A DNA stretch of 64,000 nucleotides, taken from Castanea sativa (lineage: Eukaryota > Streptophyta > Magnoliopsida > Fagales > Fagaceae). The translations under genes and the position numbers were made by a program. The notes under the pieces are model-generated. The model was given only the letters and a program-made list of their open reading frames with translations, had not been told where the DNA came from and did no database searches. The stretch's first letter is position 1, and every line of letters begins with the position of its first letter. The stretch spans positions 80,482,001 to 80,546,000 of the forward strand of contig NC_134013.1 in assembly GCF_040712315.1 (NCBI RefSeq), in the 5' to 3' direction. Of this stretch, positions 45,640 to 55,896 are shown piece after piece.

Positions 45640-46860
45640 TTTCTAGCTGCAATCTGGAGTTGTTTTCGTTATCTTCATCTCTTTTTATTGAAAATGCAGG
45701 CTTTTAGGAATTGTCACAGCCACAGTTTCATTTTTTAGCATTGAGGAAACTTCCAACATTGACGGCCTATCAATTGCGTTTTCCTGATCACATAAAAGAG
45801 CTATGTGCGCATGAATCGAATTAGTTTACACAATGAATTTGTATCATCTAGAGTTGGATCCATAAATTCCATTCCTTTTCCTTCTCTCCATAGCTCATAT
45901 GCCTGAAATATAGAATATTAACCATCACTTAGAAATGCAGAAATAATACTTAGCAAGAGAAAATAAATTCAAGACTTTGATCCACGTTTGTTCTAGCAAT
46001 GTTTGTTAAAGTAGCTTACATACTCTAGGAGGTTTAGATTCTCATCCAAGCCACAATAACAAGCAGTCTTCTTGCCACTTATGATTAGAAGAAGCAAAAC
46101 TCCAAAGCTATATATAAACATTAGATTTAGTAGAGTATATACCTTTTTGCATGTATTCTGGTGGAATATAACCACTGCATTATTGAATTATGAAGAACAT
46201 GGATAATTGCTTTACAAGAAATCTTTGGTTAAAAATCTTTATTAAGCAGAGTACTTATTAGGTTCCAACAATGTGGCTCGTGTTTGCTTCTTTTTCATCT
46301 TTCTAGGAAATTCTAGCCATGCCAAAGTCTGAGATCTTGGGCTTCATCTCTTCATCCAGTAAAATGTTACTAACTTTTAAATCTCGGTGAATTATTATCA
46401 TTCTTGAATACTCTTGAAGATATAAAAGCCCTTGAGTTACCCCTTCAATAATGTCAATGTGTTTTCTCTAATCCAATAGGTATCATCTGACAGGGTCCAT
46501 GACAAATTATATAATGACCAATTAGTTGTACAATCATATTGGGGCTAATAGAGCACTAATATGTGAAACATTGCATTTAACATATATCAGTAACTATAAT
46601 TGGAAGAGGAAAGATATTAGACCAAAGAGGTAGAAGTCCAAGCTTTTGTTCAACATGTACTCATAGATTAGCATTTTTTTCATCCATTCCAATGCAAAAT
46701 CCCAAAACTTACACAAGATTTACATGTAGTAGCTTTGTAGTGAGCATAACCTCATTCTTGAACCCCTCAATTCCTTGTGTAGATGTTTTTGAAAGTTTTT
46801 TCACAGCTATTTCTTTTCCATTTGGTAACGCACCCTGACAAACCAACGACACCTATGATT
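45640..46860 (-). pseudogene. Chitinase-type receptor-like kinase, copy 3: kinase remnant
   Basis: Minus-strand pieces in the same order and spacing as copy 2: 46838 to about 46620 ([28 protein letters not shown], a stop, LGFCIGMDE), 46480-46258 ([38 protein letters not shown] followed by a stop), 46175-46010 ([14 protein letters not shown]) and 45904 to about 45690 (YELWREGKGMEFMDPTLDD and a decayed tail). The protein motifs match copy 2 closely, so the two derive from a duplication. The glycine loop, TM and GH18 exons are missing on the right. Not functional. Confidence 0.8.
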
Positions 46861-47024
46861 GGTATCTTTCACCTGATAGGAAAATTCAAGACATTGGATG
46901 ATAGAAACAATGCCAGGTCAATACAGTTTAAAGCCTAAGGGGACAAATTTTAAGCATTTTTTTTTTTTGCATATATAATTATCAATTAAAAAATAATCAT
47001 TTTATCCTTTGATATTATAATTTT
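46861..47024. other. Intergenic / decayed intron
   Basis: Nothing recognisable. Confidence 0.4.
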
Positions 47025-47270
47025 GCGAAAAACATAATTACCATTTTGGGGTCCACTTTTTACCATTTTTGTCCCTATATTTTGGGTCATTTTCAATTTG
47101 ATCAATACTTTTTCCTAGCAGTCAATTTGGTCCTTACATTTTCCTAACAATCATTTTGAAAGTGACCCCAAAATATGGGGACCATATTGACTATTGGGAA
47201 AAAATATTGACCAAATTGAAAATAACCCAAAATGTAGGTATCAAAATGATAATTTTGCCAAAAATATACC
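47025..47270. mobile_element. Foldback element (long inverted repeat)
   Basis: The left arm (CCTATATTTTGGGTCATTTT, CAATTTGATCAATACTTTTT) is mirrored by the right arm (AAATTGAAAATAACCCAAAA), giving arms of roughly 100 bp around a short centre near 47150. It has the shape of a Mutator- or foldback-type MITE. Target duplication not determined. Confidence 0.7.
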
Positions 47271-48007
47271 ATAAGTTGGTTTTATATTAAAAAATTTTCA
47301 TATGGGAAACTGGTGGTCCCAACCTTTGGCAACTCTATTCTACTCTCTACCCATGGGACGCATTGGAAATCCCATAGACCAATAGGATGGTGCATGAAAC
47401 TTGAGACCTCCGGACTTACGACGCGTTATTTAAGTCCATTGAGCCCAGGGGTGGCTTTAAATTGAGCTCAAGATGTTCATATGAACACACTGACTTGAAT
47501 AGTAATTTATATACATGATTATCTTAAAACTAATGTGTTTTCTCTACCTTAAAAAAAATATTGAACATCGTAACTTGAGAATTCCAAGAATTTGATTTTA
47601 ACAAAAATAATATTAGCCCCCCAAACATAATCCTTATCCCCTTAAACAATAAAAATAAATAAAAGCCCAAATAACAACAATAAAAATTAGCCCAAATAAT
47701 AGCAAAAATAGCCCAAACAATGACAAGACTAGGCCAAACAAGAACAAATTAACAAAATATTGAACAATGAAGCTCATTCAAAAAATAAAAAATAAAAACC
47801 CTAATCATTCAGATTCGTAACTCATTCAATCTATTCTATAAAAATAATTTCTAATATTTTTTTCCTAAGAAAGGTATTAACAGAGATATTATGGCCATGA
47901 GTTCTCTTTAGCAACACTGGCAACTCTGTTCTTCTCAGCTTTGTTGTTGTAGTAGCTATGCTCTTCTTGGCAACTTGACTCAATGGTAGCTATCATCCAT
48001 TGCTCTA

Positions 48008-48011
<4 letters not shown>
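47271..48011. other. Intergenic, no gene recognised
   Basis: AT-rich DNA with CCAAAT/GCCCAAATAA words repeated loosely around 47660-47760. Confidence 0.45.

Positions 48012-48091
<80 letters not shown>
48012..48091. repeat. (CT)n microsatellite, about 80 bp
   Basis: Forty uninterrupted CT dinucleotides read directly. Confidence 0.95.
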
Positions 48092-48095
<4 letters not shown>

Positions 48096-48162
48096 TTTCA
48101 GTATCATCCTAGATCTTTTGTTGCTTCTTAGCTTTTGATTGAATTGGGGTTTTCATTAGTTT

Positions 48163-48670
48163 GCTAGAAATTCATGTAGATACAAGGACAAGTGCAAAGA
48201 GAATCGCAAGAAATAGCGATGGGAGCAGAGGAGTATCCAAAGGAATATCAAGAACACCATATGAAGCAAGCGAGCCAAAATACAATTATCTGATGAACAC
48301 CACCAATAGAAGGCCTACATAAAATTAAAGGAGCCACAATAGTAGGGGTAGTAAAATCTTGAATAATAGAATATATATCTTTGAGAGTTGTAACAACAAA
48401 TCATAAATGGTAAATTGTTATTGGTTTTAATTTGAATTCACAACTTAAATTACTTTTTTATTCACCCATAATAAGCAATACCAACCTACTGCTTAGGATT
48501 TTTTGTAAAAGTATTGTAAAAATATTATGGACCTTCTCTACTTATTTCTTTTGTTCTATATTGCTCAACTCTACCATTTCCATTATAATCCTCCCAACAT
48601 TTGACCTTGATGGCAGCAACATACAGTATATGCCACCAACGATATGGATATCGGTACTTGAACATATTTC
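48163..48670 (+). pseudogene. LINE 3'-end fragment, copy B
   Basis: It matches 10115-10480 (GAGAATCGCAAGAAATAG, AATACAATTATC, GGCAGCAACATACAGT). It lacks the piece encoding the NTDGAMF segment and carries MITE family 1 copy C. It lies to the right of chitinase-RLK copy 3, as copy A lies to the right of copy 1. Confidence 0.65.
48385..48545. mobile_element. MITE, family 1, copy C
   Basis: Resembles copies A and B in reverse-complement-tolerant alignment (GTTGTAACAACAAATCA ... TTTTGTAAAAGTATTGTAAA). The paralogous LINE fragment at 10340-10360 has no such insertion, so it serves as an empty site. Confidence 0.65.
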
Positions 48671-49304
48671 TTTTGTAAATTGAAAATTATATTAAAAAAG
48701 AATGGATTGGAAAAGAAAATTGAAGACCACGAGTTAAAAAAATGTTGAAATTAGAAAATGTAATTTATTATTTATATGGATAATATTTAGCTACAAAATT
48801 AGTTGTAACCTTATATTACAATCTTACTTAATATTTTTTTTATTGAAGGTGAATTTTGACAAATCTACTATTGGATTACATCTTCTTTTTATATCCTCCA
48901 TGCTTGCAAAATTTCTAAATAATTAAAGACTAATAGCTGTCGATGGCAGTTTTTGTGTGTAGCTACGTATCTTCTGTTGGAGGTTTGACTCTGTTAGACC
49001 TAGGTTTATTTTAAGGAGTTCAATCTAGAACTCGACATTGGGCCATATAAACCAATGACTTCCAGTACAATTTTAAGCCTACAAAATAGATAAAGCCTAA
49101 AGTCTTAGAATCATGATAATGGTTGAAATAAATAAATAATATATTTAAGTGAATAGCTTTGATTAAATGATTAGTTAAACATCATTATTATGTTTATAAA
49201 GTGATGTCCAATATTAAAAAGTAATTAATTGTCATATGTCCAGTAATGTGATAAATCCAAAATAGTCCATATCCAACTGCAGTTCATGGTTCATGTTCAG
49301 CATA

Positions 49305-49535
49305 ATAAGGTATGTCCAACAATAGTCTATATCCAAATGATGTATGTCAAATAGTTCATATCTAAGCGTGGTTCATGTCCAAATAACATACGTCCAGCAA
49401 TGGTTTATGTCTGAATAATATATATCCAGCGGTGGTTCATGTCCAATTAATATATGTCCAGCAGTAGTTCATGTCCAAATGATATATGTCTAGCGGTGGT
49501 TTATGTCCGAATAATATATGTCCGGTAGTGAGATG
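49305..49535. repeat. Tandem array, unit about 32 bp
   Basis: Units of the form ATGTCCAGC(A/G)GTGGTTC followed by ATGTCCAAATAATAT recur about seven times. Spacing is 32 bases in the best part (49378-49500). Confidence 0.85.
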
Positions 49536-52500
49536 GATTCAATTTATTAATATATGTGTTTATTAATGAAGCATTAGTGGATCCATGTTTATTAAATAGT
49601 GAGATAATATTAAAGTAATTTGTATCCAGCGGTACAATAATAATGAGTTAACATATACTAATAATGTGATTTCAAAGATGGAGAAAACTTTGACTTGTCT
49701 TTTATGTTTCCGACTCCAGCTGTACAACATCACTTTGTCCTTTATATAATTTGTGGCTCCAGCCATATAACATTACTTTATGTGGTTAGTGGCTCTAGCC
49801 ATATAACGTTGGTGAGCTGATAACATTCCAGTGGCATAATAATATGAGTACAGTAATACAATGATAATAAATTAAAATATACTCAATAGTATAATTTTGG
49901 AGATAAAAATATAATGAATTATTTTCATAGTTTGTGGCTCTAGCCGTATAATATCAGTGGACTTATAACCTTTCGGCAACAAGATAAAATGGGTCCAGCA
50001 GTACAATATGATACTATGAATCCTTTCATGGTGAGTTCATGATTGAAGGGGAAAAATAGGTGCAACTAGAGGGAGAGATAATATGTCCAATCATGTGCAT
50101 AGGTTGATTAAGTTTATCCCATTTATCATGCATTTAAATGGATTTCCCCATGTAATGCTTTTTTAGTTTTTAGTCAAATATAAGTATTATTGTTTTTCAT
50201 AAAAAGGATTTTTAGTATTAGAAATTTATGTCTTTCATGAGAATGACTTTAATATTAGATCATTGTGCCTTCTAAGAGAAAGACTTTTAATCTTTAATGT
50301 TCATATGCTTTCCATGAAAAAAGACTTTTGTAATATGTTATTGGAAAAGTGTTTGGTATCTTTTAAGATGTATGGAGATGGTAAGAAATATATATGTTTT
50401 GTGAGATATGGTGTTTGTAAGATAAATTAGAAATATATGTGAGAAGTATGTATGGATAGTTTGTGAGAAACATGTTCGTAAAATACATGAGAGTATAAGA
50501 TAGATAATATGAAGGTTAAATATAGTAAATACATGAGCTTATAGTTGCTGCTGGATTTTTTTTTTGTTTTTTTTGGTCATGACATTGGTTATGTTGCTTT
50601 CTAAGAAGAAAGGTATTGTAAGAGAAATAGAGAAAGAGATGGAGATGTGTTTATGGGCAGCAAAATGATGATATTTCAGAATAATAGAACGTGGGAAAGA
50701 TGGGTATGTATAAAGGTGTGTTGTAATATGTGTGTTGTGTTGCTATCTAAGAAATGAGATTTTGTAAGAGATGGAGAAGTATGAAAATGTGTATATGGCA
50801 GCAAAAAGAATGAAGTTTTAGAATAAGGGGTGAGAGAGAGATGGATAGTGTCTCTTAGTGTGTAGTTGGGTCCTCTTTACATAGAGCCAAGTATGTATTT
50901 AGATTAGAATTAGTTGAAAGGAAATTTATCTAATAAGGAAAATTCTTTGACAAAGTAAGTGGTTTCATTAGTGGGTTTTTGGTTTTTAGCCAAAAGAAGA
51001 AGGTTTCAGACTTTAAGGCTGCTGTTGCAGCAGTATAGTAGTAGCTACTGCAATTGTCGGGTCTACAGCAGTAGCACAACTAGATGATGTCAGCTATGTG
51101 AGGTCTTCTATTGGAGAAAATATTTTACATTAAATTCATGGGTTTAGCTAAAAATAATATGATAACCTTTATGGGATCATTCTATTTCTGGTATTGTAGT
51201 TGGAAGCTAATGATCTTAGTTTAAAATGGTATGAGTTCTTTTATAGGACCCTTGCTTCTTTGGGTATAACAGCAAGCTGCTAGGATTGGACATTAATGAG
51301 TTGATGATGTTACTTTTGGACATGTGTCAGTTGCCTAAGCTGCTGCTAGAGCTACTGCTGTTGCTACTGGAGCTGTTGCTGTTTCTGCTAGAGCTGTTAC
51401 AGCTTTGTTGGAGTTAAGGCAGTTTCTACTGGAACCGTTGTTAGTATTTTTACCTAAGTTTCCTCTTTTGAAAAATTATTGTCGGGGGCAGAAAAGTCTT
51501 CATTTCGACAAATGAGATTTGTGTTGGGTTGGGGGCCTAAACCGAAATTTGACAATGGGCTTGAAGCACGGCCCTAAGGCTATCGATGAAAATTTGGAGA
51601 ATTCGCCTTATTTTATGCCTTGGGCCTAGGTTGGGACTGACAAGGATCATAGGATGGCCTAAAAATATTTCCTATAGCAGACATGTCAGCATAATAGAAA
51701 AGCATACTGCAATAAAGAAATAGCCCAGCAGTAAAATATTCTAGCGGTAAAATATTCCAATAGTAAAGTATTCCAACTGTAAAATCAAACAGAACAGAAT
51801 GAACCTCCAACCGTTAATTATTTCACAGATTAAGGAGAGTGTTTACGTCTCCAAAATCATCATCCATAGGTTCCAATAAGAAAAAGTCCTCTAATACAAT
51901 GACATGAGGGAAAAAATCTATAGTAACAATTACATTATAACCTTCAATAGTAAATGAATAAATAAACACTATGGGTTCCATTATAACAAATAATGAAGAA
52001 ACTTAGTGTGAGATGAAGGGAGAGAGAGAGATTCCACCTAGCGCAGCAAGATCATTATGATGCTAAGGTATACTCATGGATATAGTGTATGTAGTAAGTA
52101 ATAAGTAGTGAGGGTCATCTTGGGTAGTATGAGTGGTGAGAGAGAGTATTTAGTAAAGCTGTTGGGGCTTTCTGTTGGGGATGGATAAGAGCTTATAAGT
52201 AGAGGTGTGAAGGGTATTTGTGAGCTAGAGGCTGAAGAGCTTAGTTTCTAAGTTTGAAATTAAGAACTCAGAGGCTTAGAACCTCACTAAAAGCCTAAAG
52301 AAAATTGGAGAGAGGAAAACTTCTTCTCTATTGGTGTGTGTTGGAGTGTTGGTGGAGAATTTCTATTTATAGTTGAGTTTGAGGGGATAATTAGCAAATA
52401 ATCTCTACCAAATCAGTCTCAATCTTCAAAAAATCCTTGGAGAATCATTCCTAGGATTTGGCCAAGAGTGGTAAGTTTAGCTTTAGAATGTTCTTTGCTG

Positions 52501-53384
52501 TTTTGGGTAATAGTAGCTGGGGTCTTGACTTAGTATTAAATGCTGATTTTCCTTAACCAATGGGATTAGAGCATGTGTTAGGCTAATGATCTTGGTTTTT
52601 TTGTTGCTAGAATCAGAGCTCCCCAGGGCAGATTGTGTCACCCCAAATCAGGTGTCAATCTTGGATCCCTCTACTGGGGAACTCTATTAGAGATCCCTTT
52701 GGTGCCCTCTAAACCACATTTCCCTAAATTTTCGCATTTGGATTCATGTGCTTGGTCCATAAACCAGAAAGTACACGTTTTTGGCATGATAATGAACTAT
52801 TTTCAAGCTATTCCAAAAACTTTCATGGCTGCCTCTAATTCCTTAATTGTTTGTGCTAGAGAAGAAGGAGAGAATGGTTAGCAGTAGCTCCACAGCTTTG
52901 TGTCTTGTCATTCCATCTTTATGTCACATCAGTAATTAGGAAAATTAGCTTGCCAAAGAAGGGTGTAAGCTCAGCTGGACACATGTCCTCTTCTGCTTTG
53001 ACTTGACAAGTCGAAAATGATGGTAATGAGCCCCAACTATCAACCCAGCTCTGTTGAAACTTGGCTGGTGGTTAGTCTAACCGTTTCAGTTAGTCAAGTG
53101 AACTTTGGTTGCTGGGATTAGTACATGGGCTTGGCTGTCTTGGTTGGGCCTTGTTGTTGGGCTTGTTCATCCCTATAAAATGAATAGTTTTGCCATGGGT
53201 GACATACATGGGCTTTCATAGTTAAAGTTCCTTATGGAAAAATGAGTTTAGTTCCATAATTTTTGTAGAAGTAGTAGTTCTAAAGGATGAGTAATGTATA
53301 ATAAGTAATTTTTTTGCTTCTCATAAGTTAGGGACATTAGTGTATGAAAATATGTTTTTGTTAAGGAATAGTTTTGGGCCTTAT

Positions 53385-53590
53385 AATTAGGTGCCAAAAT
53401 ATTGTTTGGGCTTTTATAAATAGGTGCCAAAATAGTATTTGAGTTGTATTAATAGTTGCCAAAACAATATTAGGTTTTCATAAATGGGTGCCAAAATAGT
53501 ATTTGGGCTTTATAAATAGTTGTCAAAACAGTATTGGACTTTTATTAAATAGATGCCAAAATAGTATTTGAGCTTTTATGAGCTTTTGTA
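53385..53590. repeat. Tandem array, unit 32-33 bp
   Basis: About six copies of a unit starting AGGTGCCAAAATAGTATTTG and ending GGCTTTTATAAAT, with substitutions between copies. Confidence 0.85.
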
Positions 53591-53830
53591 AAAATATTGT
53601 CGTGTCGCAATGGACTTAGTAAGAGTGTTGTGTAGTAACGGGATTTAAGGTGTCTTGTAGCAACAGGTTTTAAAGTGTCATATAGCAACGAGTTTTTAGA
53701 GGTGCCTTGTAATAACAGGCTTTAGGGTGCTGTGTAGCAACGGGCATTTAGAGGTGCCGTGTAGCAACGAGCTTTTAGAGTGCCGTGTAGTAACGGACTT
53801 TTAGAGTGTCGTGTAACAACGGGCTTTAAA
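53591..53830. repeat. Tandem array, unit about 26 bp
   Basis: Seven to eight copies of a unit of type GTGTAGCAACGGGCTTTTAG followed by AGTGCC, adjoining the previous array. Confidence 0.85.
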
Positions 53831-54183
53831 GGGTTTTGTTGGGCTTTTTGGGTTTTGCTCACATGGTGAATGAGTTTGGGCCTTTTGTGGAGATAGTATA
53901 ATTTTGTGGCCCAATTTTGGTAATGATAAGTATTTGTGTGAAAACCCAAGTTGGATAATATATGGGATATAATGGGTAATATTTGTAAGAGGGCTCATGA
54001 TAATTTATGGGGCTTATATAGGAGATGGGAGCCCAAGTTGGGTAATAATATGGGGAATATTTGGGTAATAGGTAGGAAGTGTGTAGGAAATATTTATGTG
54101 GGCCCAAAATAGTTTATGGGTTTATATGGATATTTTAGTGAGTGGGCTAATGAGACTAGGGCCCGAAAATTTGTACCCCAACA

Positions 54184-55290
54184 ATTATATGTTTAGTCCA
54201 TATATAATTTTGGTAAGTAATAGATTAGTTAATTGATATTTGATGAAATTTTAGAGATATAATTATAGTCTCTTTGTGTTTTAACCAAATCTTGGAGAGC
54301 AAGAAGAGCATTTAATGCTAGATATGAGATATTAACATAGATTTAGCCATGTGCTTGCGATTGATTTAAATGAAAATAATAATATAATTTATATGAAATA
54401 ATATAATTACATTTTAAAACTTATATTATATGATGAACATTAATTTTTATGTAAAGAGTATGGGGAGCTTTATCATTTTAAGTGTTATGTGATATGAGAG
54501 ATTTAATAAATGTTACCTATTGCACACTGACATATTAGAGTTCGGAGAATTGGGGAAGACATTTCAAGCAACGTGTTTTCCTTTATCAACTGTGAACTAC
54601 TGGAGTTTTACTGAACATACTTTTTGGCTCTCCAAACTACAACTCTCAAAATTCTCCCGATGAGACTCATGAGCTTGAATCATGAACCAAAAATGAGATG
54701 TTGTGCCACGAGCTTGAACCATGGGCTTTGATGAGATAATTTCGTCATGAGTTTTAGACCATGGACTTTGACGCATTTTTGTGTAAATATGAGCTCTTTT
54801 AGGCTTTAAAAGAGATTCTCCCAAAACCTATGATAATGTTGATGTAGTGCAGGTTGCCAATGAAATAAAGTTATGTGGTGTAAAAAATTTGTCTTTTACA
54901 ATAGCTATATCACCAAGAAATTGTTCAAATTACAAATTTTTGTAATTTAAAATTATATATAAAATATAAACTTATAGATCGTATAGTAAATAATATCTAA
55001 TTAATACAAAATTGGACAATTACATTAAAAGCATAATAAAAAATATATAAATTAACGGTTAAATTTTTAAATTTTAAAATAATATTTATTTTATTAAATA
55101 AAGTTATAAGCTTGAAATACATCTAATTTTATAACTAAATTCTATCATATTTATATAAAATAGACGTTATAAAATCTCATTTTCAACAAGATATGAATGT
55201 GTAGGGTAGCGTAGGTTCCCCGTACGGCTTTTGAGTTTGAATAAGTTTTTATTTTTTTGATTGGAAGTTTGAATAAGTTTTAAACACTAG
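54184..55290. other. Intergenic, no feature recognised
   Basis: Very AT-rich (especially 54880-55200). No exon or repeat boundary is seen. It probably contains the distal promoter region of the SRF gene. Confidence 0.5.
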
Positions 55291-55490
55291 CTGTCTCCCT
55301 TCTATTTGCTTCTATCAAAAAACACTGAACAGTTTCCCTCTAAACTATAAACACTTTTTTTTAGTCAGCTTTTGGCGAAGCCCAATAAGTTTTCTCCCTT
55401 CTACCTTCTTTCGTCAAAAAACAGTCTCCCTCTAAACTCTAAACACTATTTTTTAGTCAGCTTTCGGCGAAACCCAACAAGTTTCGCACT
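55291..55490 (+). promoter_or_regulatory. Duplicated CT-rich leader/promoter segment of the SRF gene
   Basis: Two imperfect copies of a segment about 92-100 bp long lie head to tail: the words TTAGTCAGCTTT and CCCTCTAAACT recur at 55361/55453 and 55336/55429. The location 400-600 bp before the SRF start codon and the CT-rich character suggest promoter or 5' leader. The transcription start cannot be fixed from sequence. Confidence 0.5.
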
Positions 55491-55501
55491 GTTCCAACTT
55501 G

Positions 55502-55504
<3 letters not shown>

Positions 55505-55543
<39 letters not shown>
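55505..55543. repeat. (AT)n microsatellite in the SRF upstream region
   Basis: About 19 AT repeats, about 350 bp before the start codon. Confidence 0.9.
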
Positions 55544-55548
<5 letters not shown>

Positions 55549-55896
55549 TTTTTTTTCTCGTAGCAAAAATTTTCAAAATCCTTGATTTTCTTTCCATTTT
55601 TGTTTTTCTAATCTTGCCTATAATCTTCTTCATCGTTGTTCAATTATCCTTCTGGAGAAGACACGGTTTTTTTCAGACCTTAGAGCTTGTTTTTTTTTTT
55701 TTTTTAAATATTTTTTTTTTCCAGTTTTATGGGCTCTAAGGTCTAAAGGGCTCAACTTTTTGTTTTTATTTTTTAAGTTTATTTATTATTTTCTTTGTTT
55801 TTTGTTTTTTGTTTTTTATTTTTAATAAGGGATTTGGTGGTTGGTTCTTGAGAGAAAAAGAAAGCTGGGATTTTTGAAGTGGGTTCTGCTGAGGCA

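Larger units (their letters stand above)
48975..54183. repeat. Non-coding repeat-rich block with TG...CA ends
   Basis: The block starts TGTTGGAGGTTTGACTC and ends TTTGTACCCCAACA, so its ends look like those of an LTR or LTR element, but no target duplication and no direct-repeat LTR pair was found. It has no convincing protein. Inside are at least three tandem arrays (listed separately), a GCTGCTG/GCAGCAG-rich stretch (51000-51420) and a recurring CCAGC(A/G)GTA word. Possible natures are a giant solo LTR, a large retrotransposon derivative, or two adjacent elements meeting near 51520 (TGTTGGGTTGGGGG). Confidence 0.5.

Noticed and set aside
53722..54107. Minus-strand open frames with repeated residues
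   Set aside because: They are translations of the 26-bp tandem array and neighbouring low-complexity DNA.
48975..54183. Complete LTR retrotransposon with two LTRs
   Set aside because: No direct-repeat pair, primer site, polypurine tract or coding domain could be found, and flanks TCTTC and ATTAT differ.
55372..55563. Open frame ending in alternating Ile-Tyr
   Set aside because: Its C-terminus is a translated (AT)n microsatellite; the region is upstream leader of the SRF gene.
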